Source: Lytechinus pictus (taxonomy: Eukaryota > Echinodermata > Echinoidea > Temnopleuroida > Toxopneustidae). From it: a DNA stretch of 64,000 nucleotides. Below the pieces are notes generated by a model. That model was not told the origin of the DNA. It ran no database searches and saw only the letters and a list, made by a program, of their open reading frames with translations. Where the stretch lies: positions 28,646,001 to 28,710,000 of the forward strand of contig NC_087245.1 in NCBI RefSeq assembly GCF_037042905.1, written 5' to 3'. This document shows, piece after piece, positions 35,165 to 47,199 of this stretch. Both the position numbers and the translations under genes were made by a program. Every line of letters begins with the position of its first letter. Position 1 is the stretch's first letter.

Positions 35165-35597
35165 CCCTGATCACGTGACAGCATTGCTATGTAGAGACCT
35201 TTGCTGGCGACGCAGTTTCCGTTCAAAGAAAATGTATCCCTGGTGGAAATTCAACTTTTACTTGAAATTGAGGATAGATTAAAGAAATATGAAAACAGTC
35301 CAACGAAAATAGTTTATGAAATGGGAGATTTATGAAAGCGCGATAAGTCTCAATTTACTTCGTATGGCGATTCTTAAATTGGCAATGTTGCTTCAAAGTG
35401 ATAGGTTAAGTAGTACAGCTCTTCATGTTTTGAACACAGTCATATTTCCTAATTGCTTCTGATCATGGGTATCGATCCCGGGGTTGGGGATATATCCCCC
35501 AATATTTCAGGTAGGGGGGATGGCCTGTGCAATCACCCCCCCCCCCATTAATTTGAGGTCCAACATTCTGATACTTTTAGGGATGAATCATATGACA

Positions 35598-35745
35598 AAA
35601 TTTATTAATTATAATCATAATGATTGTTATTATCATTATTACTTTAATTATTATTATTATTATAATTATTATTATTATTATTATCATAATCATAACATCA
35701 ATAACAATTATGACGATTATCATAATGATGTTAGCGATGGTTATC
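35598..35745. repeat. ATT-rich microsatellite
   Basis: Imperfect ATT/ATA/ATG triplet runs downstream of gene A, possibly within its 3' UTR if the AATAAA at 35878 is used. Confidence 0.8.
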
Positions 35746-36029
35746 TTATTTACGCATAATGAACATTTATATTGTTTTGCTCATAATTTTCTTACGTTTA
35801 TTACTGTTGAATGAAACAATTTCTTTCGGAAACTGTTACAAACAGATGGATGGAAAAAGAAAAAAAATCCAGGATGAAATAAAATAACATGTTTATGAAC
35901 ATGTTCATGATTATGCTTTTATACTTGACATTCTATATTAAAATTTGCTCCTTCCCGCAACCAATCGCATGTGGTGTGCCTCCTTTTTCCACCATCATTT
36001 GTAATATAACTTCATTTTTGTTAGTTCAA

Positions 36030-36602
36030 GTTAAATAAGAGAAGAAAATTACAAATGAAATGAGAATTGAAATCTAAAAGAGAGTGTAAAAGAGATATAT
36101 TCATGAAAACCGATAAGAGCCCTATTAAACGGTCTATTTTCAGGTCAATTTTTCAAAAATTCAGCTCGCGCATCGCGCTCGCATTATTTACATAGTCCTT
36201 ATAAGTACCTAGTCTTGTATAAATAAAGCTAACATTATGTAAGATAAGTGAAGAAAATACAAAATAAATGAGAATTGAATTTTTATAAAGTGTATAGAGG
36301 GCATTTAACCATGAAAACCGATAAGAGTCCTGAAAATAACTCACTTTCAGGTCAATTTCTTTCAAAAATTTGAGCTTGCATTATTTATATATTCCTTATA
36401 AGTATCTAGTCTTGTAGAAATAAAGCTAACAGCTAGCTAAAATGTAAGATAAGTGAAGAAAATACACAAGAAATGAGAATTGAAATTTTAAAGAGTGTAT
36501 AAAAGGGATATAACAATGAAAACCGATAAGAGTCCTGAAAATGACTCCTTTTCAGGTCAATTTCTTTCAAAAATTTCAGCTCGCGCTTCGCGCTCGCATT
36601 AT
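36030..36602. repeat. Three tandem units ending in GCTCGCGCTTCGCGCTCGC
   Basis: Units near 36030-36190, 36240-36375 and 36445-36602 share AAGTGAAGAAAATAC, AAAACCGATAAGAG and TTTTCAGGTCAATTT. Two end in a full GCTCGCGCTTCGCGCTCGCAT-type block and the middle one has a shortened block. The short frames on the - strand here are repeat translations. Confidence 0.75.
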
Positions 36603-37396
36603 TGGTACAAGATTTTAGTCTTGAGGAAATAAAGTTAAACATTATACTAAAAACTTCGGTCTTATAGGAACTACCTCCCCCCTACACTAACTGCTTACAG
36701 ACGTGGGGTTCCAGGGACCTCTACGAAAGTTTCACGACAAAGAAAGGGGAAAAAGAAATGAAAGGGAAAAGGGTGAAATAAGATATATATCTTAAAATAT
36801 CATGTCAAAATCTGTCGCAAAAATAGTTTTTTTTATTAAAATGGTCATTTGTTTTGCTTGCTCGCATCTTTTTGAAATTATACAGTTTGTCTTTTCATGT
36901 CTGGCCCCCTAAAATTTTTAGACCCGTAATGCCACTGACCCCCCCCCCCCCACCTTCAAACTAAATGAAAAAAAAATCCCTCAAAGAGAACAATATTTGT
37001 GTCAGTCATCCGCCAACCACGAACACAAATCGACACCCATGCTTCTGATGTACTTACTGCTTGTATTCTTAACTCAATATACTTAACGGAACATATTTTG
37101 ATTTCCCAAATGATTTTTAGCATCTTTAGCTATCGTGGAAAAAAGATGAGATTTCGTTTACAAAAACATTATATTAAATTCTTATAAGGCCTACTATATA
37201 ACCAGCATTTTAAGAGCAACATTCTTATATGAGGATCACCGTGGAAAGTGAATTGAGGTTTATTAAACTTCTGTAACTCTCTCACATTGATACACGTTTT
37301 TTTATAGCACTTTTGGAATATTTTTTTTTTCGTATATCTTCCCTTTTCATTACAAGAAGGTATATGCAATATGATCTTTTGACCCCTAGATGATCT

Positions 37397-38280
37397 TTGA
37401 CCTTATCATCCTCATGGACACACATGCAGAGATGCATACTTGACATCAGACAGTGGATGACTGTAAACAAATTAAAGCTGAACGACACAAAAACTTATTT
37501 TTTCTTATATATAGCTACCTCCCCACACAATTTGAAGAAATTGCCTGATATTCAACTTGAAATTGGTAATCTTCGTATTATTCCTTCAGAAAAAAATAAG
37601 AACCTAGGAGTATATTTTGATAAACATATGACTATGAATGATCATATTTCCACTGTTTGATGTACTGTCACATATCATTTGAGGAACATAACTAGAATTA
37701 GTAGGTTTATTGATCAGTCAACTGCTAACCAATACGTTCCCTTATCCTTTCTCGTCTTGATTTATGTAATGGTCTTCTTTCTTCAATACCAGTGGCTCAC
37801 ATCAATCGTCTCCAGCACCTCCAGAATTGGGCTGCCCGTCTTATTTTTGAAGTCCGCCGTGACACACCTCCTGTAACCCTGTTACATAATTTACACTGGC
37901 TCCCTATTAGACAACGGATTATTTTTAAGTTACTTATTTTTGTATACAAATCACTTTCTAAACTATCCCCAAAATACTTGTCTGAAGCACTATATAAATC
38001 CTCTGAAGACCCACTTAAATTAACATATCTAACTAAAAGAAAACAGACCGGAGATAGAACATTCACCGTTGCATCCTCAATGGAATGGAACAAACTCCCT
38101 CTCACAATAAGACAATCCCCAACAATTGAGTCCCTTTACCCCCTAAAACTCCTTTGTTCTACGCAACTTATTGATTTTCTTTTTGTATAAATAAGTTAAC
38201 TGAAATTGTGAGCGCTTTGGGCCATGTGGGAAAAGCGATTTATAAATGTTGAGTATTATTATTATCATTATTATTATGTA
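37397..38280 (+). pseudogene. Degenerate 3' fragment of a CR1/L2-like LINE
   Basis: Several broken frames read as the end of a LINE ORF2. The first part has RQWMTVNKLKLNDTKTYF and KNLGVYFDKHMTMNDHI, then a stop near 37658. A later frame (37792-38190) has RLQHLQNWAARLIF, LLHNLHWLPIRQRIIFKLL and ASSMEWNKLPLTIRQSP. These are the conserved C-terminal features of CR1/L2/Rex ORF2. The fragment is 5' truncated, carries frameshifts and ends in GCGATTTATAAATG and an ATT tail (38255-38278). Confidence 0.82.
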
Positions 38281-40570
38281 GTATTATCCATGGATCATTT
38301 TGTACCAAGTGTAAGCACAGTTGACGCAGAAATAAAGAAATAAGAGCAAGTTTAATAAAAACTTGCAAACATGATAGACATGACCATGATTAACAATATA
38401 ATAAATGCAACATCCTTTGGAAAATATGCACTTGTAAATGCCTCTGATTATGCTGGAACATTGGGTGATTTCAAGTTCCGTGTTGACCTTTTGGTGTTGG
38501 TGTTAAGTCATTTTTTACACGAGTATTATCACCAAACATAAAATGAAGATGGTCCTGAAAAATCACTCACTAGTTGTTGACATGGTTGAGGTGTCAATAA
38601 TGTTATCTGGATCAGTATTACAAACTCAGAATAAGTTTTGGAGCTGGGAGAAGCAAACCAACGCCAACGCCGGACTTGAAATCGCCCACTTTATGTAACG
38701 TTGCTTATTTATGACCAAAACAAGCCACGATGAATAAGCCGCCGGAATGCTCTATAAAATTTCATTTCATTTTTCTCAATTTAAATCAATATTGTTTTTT
38801 ATTTCTGTAATAGGTCTACATTATCGCATTGTATTTTTAGCATTAATTTAATTTTGTATACTAATTAAAAAAAATCATCTCTCACTATTGATTTTTATTA
38901 ATTGGTATCATTATAATTATGATTAATGCAATTTTAATATTTTTTTCTTCGAACTTGAAAATGCAGAGGACGATGCAAAAGAATAAGCATTACCTTATAG
39001 AACACTATACTATATATACATTTTGTAAGTCAAGACACATAGCATTTATGAAAACCATTATGGCTTAGAGTCAAAGGAAGGATGAGTACTAAAAAATAAG
39101 TAATACAAAATTATTTGTCTATCTCAATAGAATGTATCATTATACATTGCTATGGTGTTATTATTCAGCTTGATTAAATTCAGTGAAAAAAAAATTTAAT
39201 TGTCGTTATTCAAAATTGAATCTTTATTCGGCACGTCTTAAAAGTGCTAGAGGGGGAAGGGGGTAGGCCTATGCAATGGAACGACGCGACCGAGCTTCAT
39301 GATTTGCACCATATACATTTTCATTCATAAAATTTACGGATTTGGTGACCAGTTTTACGTGATATTGAGTCAAAATTCAGTAAAAAAAGTTTTTTCTGGG
39401 GTGAGGGGGCAACTTCCCAGCCCGACACTCGGTATACTGTCGTGGATGTGACCCAACAAGCTTGCACAAAATATGGTCTTATCCCACATGCATACCCATT
39501 TTTCATTAATATTGGTAAATGATCTTGTCACCCTCCACTCACGCACAAATAGGTGTGCACTTTTCTGAGGCAACAGCCCCTCCTACTTCCAGAGGCTATA
39601 TGCTGAAGACTACATGACTTTGGTCTTTTCACAAGTGTATTTTGTTCAGAAGTAAAGGCCACTGTTATGTTAAATATCAATGTAAAACCTCGGTTGAGAA
39701 AGTTATGTAAATCATGTCTTCTTTCTTTCAAAGTTCTATACCGTGTTGACGGGTCAAGTTTCATCGGTTAAAATAATTCTTGCTCGCTCAACTCCCTTGC
39801 AGGCAGTTAAACCACTAACTTGGAGGTATAGGCCTATAATAGGCCCTACCCTTATTCACCTCCGGGATCGGCACTATAGGATGGGCCGCATGGGGGCCAT
39901 GCAGGGGCGTAATCCCGGGGCGATGGGGGAATACATCCCGCACTTTTCGGTGAGGGGGGAGGGGTGTGGCATGTACAATCATCCCCCACTCTTTTTCAAG
40001 ATTTTTTTTTAATCATCAAATGATTAATATTATACTAATAATGTGTGGATTCATCGTTAAATGCAGTCAAAGTGCTGAAATTGGCCTAATTTTGCATTCT
40101 AAAAATACAAAATTTATCGAGCGGTCGCTCCACTCCCGTGCCCGCTCTCAACATATTCTAATAACAATTATTTGGTCGTCCCTACATTTGGATTATTGCG
40201 ATGGTTATATCCACAGACTGCATCATGGGAGTTTAGTTATAACAAATCCATTTATGAATATGTGATTCCAATTACTTTCAGATAACTTTTGTCATAAACA
40301 AATTAAAACATCCTTTAAATACACTTTCTATTGTAATGACAGCTTACCTGAGATGAAGGGGGGGGGGGGGATGGGGGTGTCTGTCCTGAGATAGGGGGTT
40401 AAAGAGGAGACAGAAAAGGAACTAAAAGTTAAATATCATATCTACAGAATAGGGTCTACTTTGCTTATTTCCCTGGCCTCTTGGATCATGATAACTTTTA
40501 TCAGGGGCATTTGTTTTTTCTAAAGTTTGGTCGCTTTTGATTCATAATTCCTGTCAGTAATGGAGATAAG
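38281..40570. other. Intergenic, no gene recognised
   Basis: AT-rich DNA without splice-consistent coding exons. Around 39900-40000 there is a G-rich dispersed repeat (AGGGGCGTAATCCCGGGG) that also has a relative near 35470-35550. Otherwise I see nothing to annotate. Confidence 0.5.
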
Positions 40571-40629
40571 TTAGTGCAGTCAGAAAAAGGGCCCATCTTC
40601 AATTTCCCCCAGGTCCTACCAGGGGCCGC

Positions 40630-41821
40630 GGAAACGAAAGGGGGGGGGGGGGGCTGTAGGCTTCAGCCCCTACTTTTTTTTTTCCAAAACCGTGTACAAA
40701 AACGAACAAATTACCAGCTGATTGTGATTTGTTTGCATGGCCGGCCACCTGTAAAAAGTACCATGGATTTACTTTGGTATGACCATGGTAAATTCATTAT
40801 AGTACGACCATATTACTACCACAGAAGTACCGTACGGAATAGGAAAGTACTATTTGAAATACATAATGTACCACACGAATGTACCATAACATTATATAGA
40901 TGTTACGGTATTACAATAAAATTACAATATTTGTTATATGGTTGATGTTAATATAACTGAACAGAGTGTCATCCTCACACCTGATACTTTCATGGTATAC
41001 TCCATAGTACATTCATGGTTCTCTGTGATCTCTTGGACACTTCCATTGCACTTTTCGTGGTAGATTCATAGTTCTCTATGGTACTTTTATGGTAGTTTAT
41101 GGTTCTTGTTTGACTGTCATATGGTACTGCTACCGTAATCCATTGTAAAAAAAAAGTACCATATAAGTACCATGGTATTACTATGGTATTACCATGGTAC
41201 GTGTTTATGTGTTTAATGCAATGATTCCACCACGAAAAATTTCAGAAAAAAATGTGGTTTATATATATTATTCATAATCATGTCATTTAACTTTGAGAGA
41301 ATGTTTTAGGGTTAAATATGGAAAATGATAATTTGTCAACTCGTCGATCAATTAATATATAGAAGTCAATGACAGGTCTCTGTGGATAGGTGTAGGATAG
41401 GATTAGGAGTTAGGATTATGTAGGATGTTAGGATAGGATAAGATGATGTGGCATGTGCTTCAATGACCTTGACACTAATTATCTTTTTAATGAACCCACA
41501 TGGGGCCCATATGGGACCCACGTGGAACACTCATGGCCAATTCGCCCACCGGCTCAGATAATGAAAGAATATATGGTGCTCATGACTCATGACATGTAAG
41601 TACCATGGTAATGAATGGTACAACCATATGGCATTTTACCATGGATTTACCATATGGTATGAAATAATGTATAGGGCCTATATTCATCTGTCAATTACTT
41701 TTACAATGGTAATACCATATAGTATTACTATTACTATCACTCAAAGTACTATCGTAAAACCATTGTACTTTTTTTGATAAGGGCCTTCCCCCCTCCCCCA
41801 ACTTTCAAACCTTTCGTTTCC
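40630..41821. mobile_element. Possible TIR element filled with ACCATGGT palindromes
   Basis: GGAAACGAAAGG (40630-40641) and CCTTTCGTTTCC (41810-41821) are perfect 12-bp inverted ends. The left one is followed by a G run and the right one preceded by a C-rich stretch. The inside contains many TACCATGG, CATATGGT and GGTATTACCATGG variants near 40758, 40786, 41170-41200 and 41595-41660. I did not find a clear target duplication, so the boundaries are tentative. Confidence 0.45.
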
Positions 41822-41902
41822 CCGGTAATAACAGCCCGGTCATAACTTTTTAATATTTTAGATAAATACTCACTCCCTCCTATCACGAAATTTGGCAACA
41901 GG

Positions 41903-44273
41903 CAGGGGCGGAAATCTCTCCCAAAAGGTAGGGGGACACAGGGGCGGATCCAGCCTTCGCCAATAGGGGGGGGGGGGGCGGTAATTTGTTTCAGCCATAT
42001 TTTCCCCGATTGGCAGCTCGAAGATGATTTTTGTTTGTTTCTTTGAAGGGGTAGTCCTCATTAGTCACTTCTTAGCTTTATTCTTATAAATAAATATATA
42101 ATATCATAATCCTTATTTATATGATGCGAGCGCGAATCGCGAGCTAATTTTTTTTTGAAATTTTATGTATTTTTTCCTAAAATTTGAACTGATTCTGGGC
42201 AATGTTTGTTATCCTGAAAAAGATGTGTATGCAACTTAATAATTACTACAAACGCAAAGCGCGAGCAGAAATGAACTGATGGAAAAGATACCTGTTAAAA
42301 TAGCATTTAACAATCAAATAATGCGAGCGCGAAGCGCGAGCTGGATTTTTTTGGACATGCTCACCTAAACAATGAAAATTCTAAGCACTTTTTGTAACTC
42401 AAGCAGAATATATATAAGTAAACAATTAATGCGAGCGCGAAGCGCGAGCTGAAAATTTCGAGATTTAGTCCTATGATATTTACTGAACGAGACACTCTAT
42501 TCATGTTTTGTATATCCTGAAAAGGGTGAGTATTAATAATGCGAGTGCGAAGCGCGAGCTAATTTTTTTTGGACATGTTCACCTAAAGAATGGAAATTCT
42601 AAGCACTTTTTGTAACTCAAGCAGAATAGGTATATAAGTAAACAATTAATGCGAGCGCGAAGCGCGAGCAGAAAATTTCGAGATTTAGTCCTATAATATT
42701 TACTAAACGAGACACTCTATTCATGTTTTGTAAATCCTGAAAAGGGTGAGTATTAATAATGCGAGCGCAAAGCGCGAGCAGAAAATTTTTATATACGTTT
42801 TGAACTGGTACCTGTTGAAAAGGTTCCTGTTAAGGACTGCTTGCACTTAGCCATGAAGGCGTAACATATTTCAACGATCAAAAAATGCGAGTGCGTGGCG
42901 CGAGATGAAATTTTTGATAAACTGTCATGAAAAGGGGATTTTAAGTAGTTTGTTGTATAATCTATATTGAAATATTTATATAACTCGCCAATCAAAATGC
43001 GAGCGTGCATCGCGCTAGCTGATACGTCTTGGAAAATTTTAATCAGTTTTTGAAATCGTGAACAGGATAGCTATATAATTCAACGATTGATGCTAGCGCG
43101 AAGCGCGAGCAGAATTTTTTTTCGAGATCTAGACCTAAAAATGGGCCACTCTGTTCATGTTTTGTAAATCATCAAAAGGATGAGTAATATGGGGTCTTCC
43201 TACATTAATAATGCGATCACAAAGCGCGAGCAGAAAAAATTGATATTGTGATCTGAAACTGGATAATGATTTATATAACGGCTTAATTTAAATTAGAGAA
43301 CAAGTTGAGTATCTGAATAAACATGCGCGAGCGTGTTTCATATTTAGACCTAGAATCTAGGCATTCTAAATATAACTTTAATCATGAAAATCATGAAACT
43401 TTGATATTCCGATCTGAAAAAAGAGTCAATTTCAGTTTAATATTTCAAGCACTTTGAAGAAAAATTGTAAGGTGGATATGGATCGCACTTAAAAAGAGCT
43501 GGTATTATTATTGCTTTGAGTTTTGACATAGGACCGGGACATCCTTACGACATGTCATCATATGAAAATGATGACTATATTCCTATTCCTCTTGCTAAGC
43601 GCGAGATGAAACAAAAGGTACAATTCAGTTATTAAATTAATATCACATTTATTAATGCCTAATGAGGGCGCGAAATCTGATGATATAATGGCATAAAAAC
43701 TGGACATTTCACTTTTGTGATTATGAATAAGAGGCATCAGTTAATATATTTTTAACCATTAATGCGAGCGCAAATCGCGAGCTAAATTTTTTGATAAACT
43801 GTCATGAAAAGGGGATTTTAAGTAGTTTTTTGTATAATCTATATTGAAACATTTATATAACTCACCAATCAAAATGCGAGCGTGCAGCGCGCTAGCTGAT
43901 ACGTCTTGGCAATCAGACCTGAAAAGGGATATTTTGAAAACTTTATGGAATACACGAAAAATAATAGGTACCTGATAAATCAAAATTTGCGAGCGCAGCG
44001 CAAGTTCAGACCATAAAACTGACATTTTTACAGAGCACTTTTTAAAGACCTAAATTTGACAAGCAAAAAAAAAAGGTTATCATCGCCAAAGTAAGGTCAT
44101 CTCGTCCCAAAATACATGTTTTATTAATTTCGATTTATAATGATGTATTTCTTACCATCATAAAAGACCAAAAATAGTAGGGGGGACATTTGATATTGTG
44201 TCCCCTCTACTATTTTGAGTAGGGGGGACACGTCCCCCCTGTCCCCCCTGGGATTTCCGCCCATGGCAACAGG
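41903..44273. mobile_element. 2.4-kb TIR element packed with GCGAGCGCGAAGCGCGAGC array
   Basis: The ends CAGGGGCGGAAATC and GGATTTCCGCCC(A) are inverted repeats. The exact 10-mer TGGCAACAGG flanks both sides (41893-41902 and 44274-44283). The interior has about 16 copies of the GCGAGCGCGAAGCGCGAGC core at about 110-bp spacing (for example 42127, 42323, 42431, 42540, 42650 and 42760). Higher-order repeats occur: a ~218-bp block (42341 and 42559) and a ~120-bp block (about 42900 and 43790). No transposase is visible. The CAGGGGCGG ends suggest hAT, but a 10-bp duplication is longer than the usual 8. Confidence 0.75.
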
Positions 44274-44847
44274 GCAAGAAAACATTACAGTAACCCCCCC
44301 CCCCGCATCGCCCAACGATCAAACGATGGACCTTTGCGATGGACCCTCTCCCCTCCCCATTTAGCGTGGTCACCGGTCACCTGACTAAAACTCGTCACAT
44401 GATCACGGAGCTCGAGGGAGGATCATCGGTTTTTTTTTTTTCTCAAGGTTGCGAATGTGATTAGGTAAACAGGTAATGTATTTTCTCTTTATTTCTTTTA
44501 ATTTCGAGAAAAATTCACTATGATTTTTAGACTTTGTTCTTGAATGTCAACATTCTTTGAGTTTAAGTTCCCCCACCATCATGACCATCCTGGATATATC
44601 ACAAATTAATGATAAACAAACACTGAAACAAACAGTCGTTTGTTAGTCGTGAAGTCGACAGGCAGTGATTTGCATTGTCACACTGAACTGGCCGGCGAGC
44701 TGCGTTGCCGGAGTGGAGCAGCCAGCGCGAGGCTAGTCTAGGCCACCCAAGGGTTCATTACATGCCGCCGCGCACAGAAAATTCAAGCCATAGAAGTCGT
44801 GTGTTGTGGACCCAAGAAGTGAGTATACTAATACTTAGACAGCTGGC

Positions 44848-44912
44848 AGCCGTCTGTTTCGAGGAGTTTTTTAACATTTTTTTATTTTTATTCTCCTCGT
44901 ACACAGACGGCT
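44848..44912. repeat. Hairpin, ~19-bp arms
   Basis: AGCCGTCTGTTTCGAGGAG (44848-44866) pairs with CTCCTCGTACACAGACGGCT (44893-44912), with one or two bulged bases, around a T-rich loop. Confidence 0.7.
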
Positions 44913-45198
44913 CGCTAGCGTGCAGCCACCATTAGGGGACTTGCAATGCGAAATCCCCCCGTCGGGGCTCTTCAATTTTTGTCTTTAATGAATAAAAATT
45001 TTGAAAAATTAACGCGACCAAAATGCAAATTAATATTCCCTCTTGGCATTAATTGCCCAAAAACGGAGAAAAATCAAGTTAAAAGGAACAAAAACAGTGA
45101 CTTACCTCGGCTGTCGCGCAAATTCACTTCCCCGTTTTATCCGATCTTAAGTACATAAACATATGGCCATTGAGTCCCCTGTACAGATCGCGCTAGAA

Positions 45199-45269
45199 CT
45201 TCGGTCTCTGTATTTGGTGAGTGAAGCCAACGGAGTTCAGCTGAACAACCAACATAACAGAGACCGAAG
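45199..45269. repeat. Hairpin, 13-bp perfect arms
   Basis: CTTCGGTCTCTGT (45199-45211) and ACAGAGACCGAAG (45257-45269) are perfect reverse complements around a 45-nt loop. Confidence 0.75.
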
Positions 45270-46424
45270 CTTTTGGTCTAACTAATACTAACCTCGCAAT
45301 ACGTGTGAGTGGTCTAGGCCAGGGCCAGGCGCATTTGAAATTGAAGACTGATACTAATATTATTATTACTACTAGTTTTGATAGAAAAAATCATAGAAGC
45401 TTCTACGTTCTACCTGAGGCCTGCCTAAGGCCATACTCGATCGCTCAAGGGTTCATTACATTTTTTTACATGCCGCCGTGCACAGAAAAATCAAGTCATC
45501 GTGTGTTGTGGACACCAGCAGAAGTGGGGTCGCAGCACGCGTAGCCTGGTCCCTGGAGGCTTCTGGCATCTGGGGAGTAAAAGTCATCTACTATACGTAG
45601 GCTTACTCCCGCATGAAGCCTGGGCCGGGGGATCATTCCTCTCTGTAGAGCCTAGAGGCTAGGATTTCCCACGGTTACAGTAGGCCTAGATCTAAATCAC
45701 AGATTGTATAAATCGTTTTGAGCCCAAACTAACGTAAATGGGCCAAAACAATATTTCCCCCCGAATTTGATATTTTTGATTAATTTTTTTCTCAATAAAT
45801 AGTATGAAATTTAAAGAAATTTAAGAGCACGAGAGTTCACTTACCCTGTCTGTTATGGTCGCCATCTTGAAGTCTTTGTTATCGATACCTAGATAGAATC
45901 TAGATACCACACGCGTGTATAGCCGCCAACTTAGATTTAAAAAATACTTGCATTGGCCGAAAATATTATAAATCGTCAAATACTTGCATCGGTCGATAAA
46001 TATCATTGGTTTATGTGTGAGGCACAGCCTGTGTTTGGTTTAGTGTTAATGTCTATACTTGACTATCATGACTATGAGTCAAAACTCAGTCATTCTGGGA
46101 CAGTATTCTGAAAATGGAGCATTCTTATATAAAGATATTCATCATATCTATGTTAAGTTCTCAAATTGGTATTCTGAAAACATTCTTATAATAAGTGCGA
46201 TAAAAATTAGGACTATAACTATTATGCTTGAATGAGATATGTGTATGACATTTCACAATATTCATGATAATGTTTACAATAGCTAGAGGATTTTCACATC
46301 TCATGATGGCCACATTTTTTGGGGGTTAAAAATCAATGGCCACTGTAACAAGGAGACTATGGTAATAGGTCTTCCTTTCATTCTTACTATGATTCACCTG
46401 TTATTTTGGTTTGTCTACTTTGAA

Positions 46425-46620
46425 GTACTTTCCCTGTATCCTTTCCTTTCATTAATTTTTCTTTCTCTTTTTATTTCTTTTTAAAAATCTTTCTTTTCTT
46501 TCTCTTTGTTTCTTTCTGTATTTTTCTTTCTTTCTCACTTTTCCTTCGCTTTATTCCACCTTTCTTTAGTTATTTATTTATTTACTTACTTTCTTATATT
46601 AGACCTACTTTCTTTCTTTA
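46425..46620. repeat. Polypyrimidine TTTC-rich tract
   Basis: About 200 bp of mostly T and C (TTTC, TTCTTT runs) lie some 370-570 bp upstream of the predicted gene B promoter. Confidence 0.7.
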
Positions 46621-46695
46621 TTTTGCACAATATGCCAGAAACCAGTGTACGCGCAGAGCGTGTGATTTTCTGTTGACATACATATAAGGAGTGAT

Positions 46696-46760
46696 TCTAT
46701 TGGTTAAACCATTGACCTACTACACATGTTAAGTAGGTCCATGGTTAAACTGCCAATAGA
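46696..46760. promoter_or_regulatory. Inverted repeat with CCAAT-type boxes upstream of gene B
   Basis: TCTATTGGTTAAACCATTGA (46696 onward) pairs imperfectly with CCATGGTTAAACTGCCAATAGA (ending 46760). The arms place ATTGG and CCAAT motifs symmetrically, and another ATTGG lies at about 46772. NF-Y binding is inference from the motif only. Confidence 0.4.
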
Positions 46761-46984
46761 AAGTCATTTTGATTGGCAATATCTAGAAAAGGGTGTGTTG
46801 AAGATTAGAAAGGGGCAGTCCTTACAGAGATAAGATTGTGTTAAGATTTTCAGATTACTGATTTAAATGATTTTAGCATCTCAGTGAGAAATGATAAAGG
46901 ATGAGAATGGAGATACAAATGTTTTCTTTTCATATAGTCATCCTTTACTCCTATTGTCTAAGTTGCACCTCACCTTGTTTGCAA

Positions 46985-47016
46985 TATATATATAAAGGCT
47001 AGACTTCAACCATTTC
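46985..47016 (+). promoter_or_regulatory. Putative core promoter of gene B (TATA plus initiator)
   Basis: TATATATATAAAG at 46985-46997 is followed by CCATTTC at 47010-47016, which fits YYANWYY. That would start transcription near 47012 and give an ~80-nt 5' UTR before the ATG at 47093. An upstream non-coding exon joined at the acceptor-like ATGCAG (47065-47070) is an alternative. Confidence 0.4.
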
Positions 47017-47092
47017 AAGGAAGAAATACAATTTTCTTAAGAGGACCTGGTGTCTTTATTCCCCATGCAGATTCTGAACAGTCAGCGATTAG

Positions 47093-47199
47093 ATGCAGGA
47101 AGGACAATCGGAGAACATGGACAGCAGAGAAGTGCCTCATGTTCAGATAAAGGACACAGAAAGTCTCCCGCCCCGTGATGAAAATGTATCGCTCATTGG
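47093..47199 (+). CDS. Gene B exon 1: cytosolic N-terminus with dileucine-type signal
   Basis: It encodes an acidic 36-residue N-terminus ending DENVSLIG. The donor TTGG|GTTAGT leaves phase 2, completed by the C at the start of exon 2 (Gly). The in-frame TAG directly upstream fixes the start. Confidence 0.85.

Noticed and set aside
42120..44010. CRISPR-like array (regular ~110-bp spacing of a ~19-bp palindromic core)
   Set aside because: Eukaryotic context, spacers that are themselves repeated, variable cores and no cas genes. It is a repeat inside a transposable element.
42789..44025. Paired - strand frames beginning with ARILIGELYKYFN
   Set aside because: They are two copies of a higher-order unit in the GCGAGC array, not paralogous genes.
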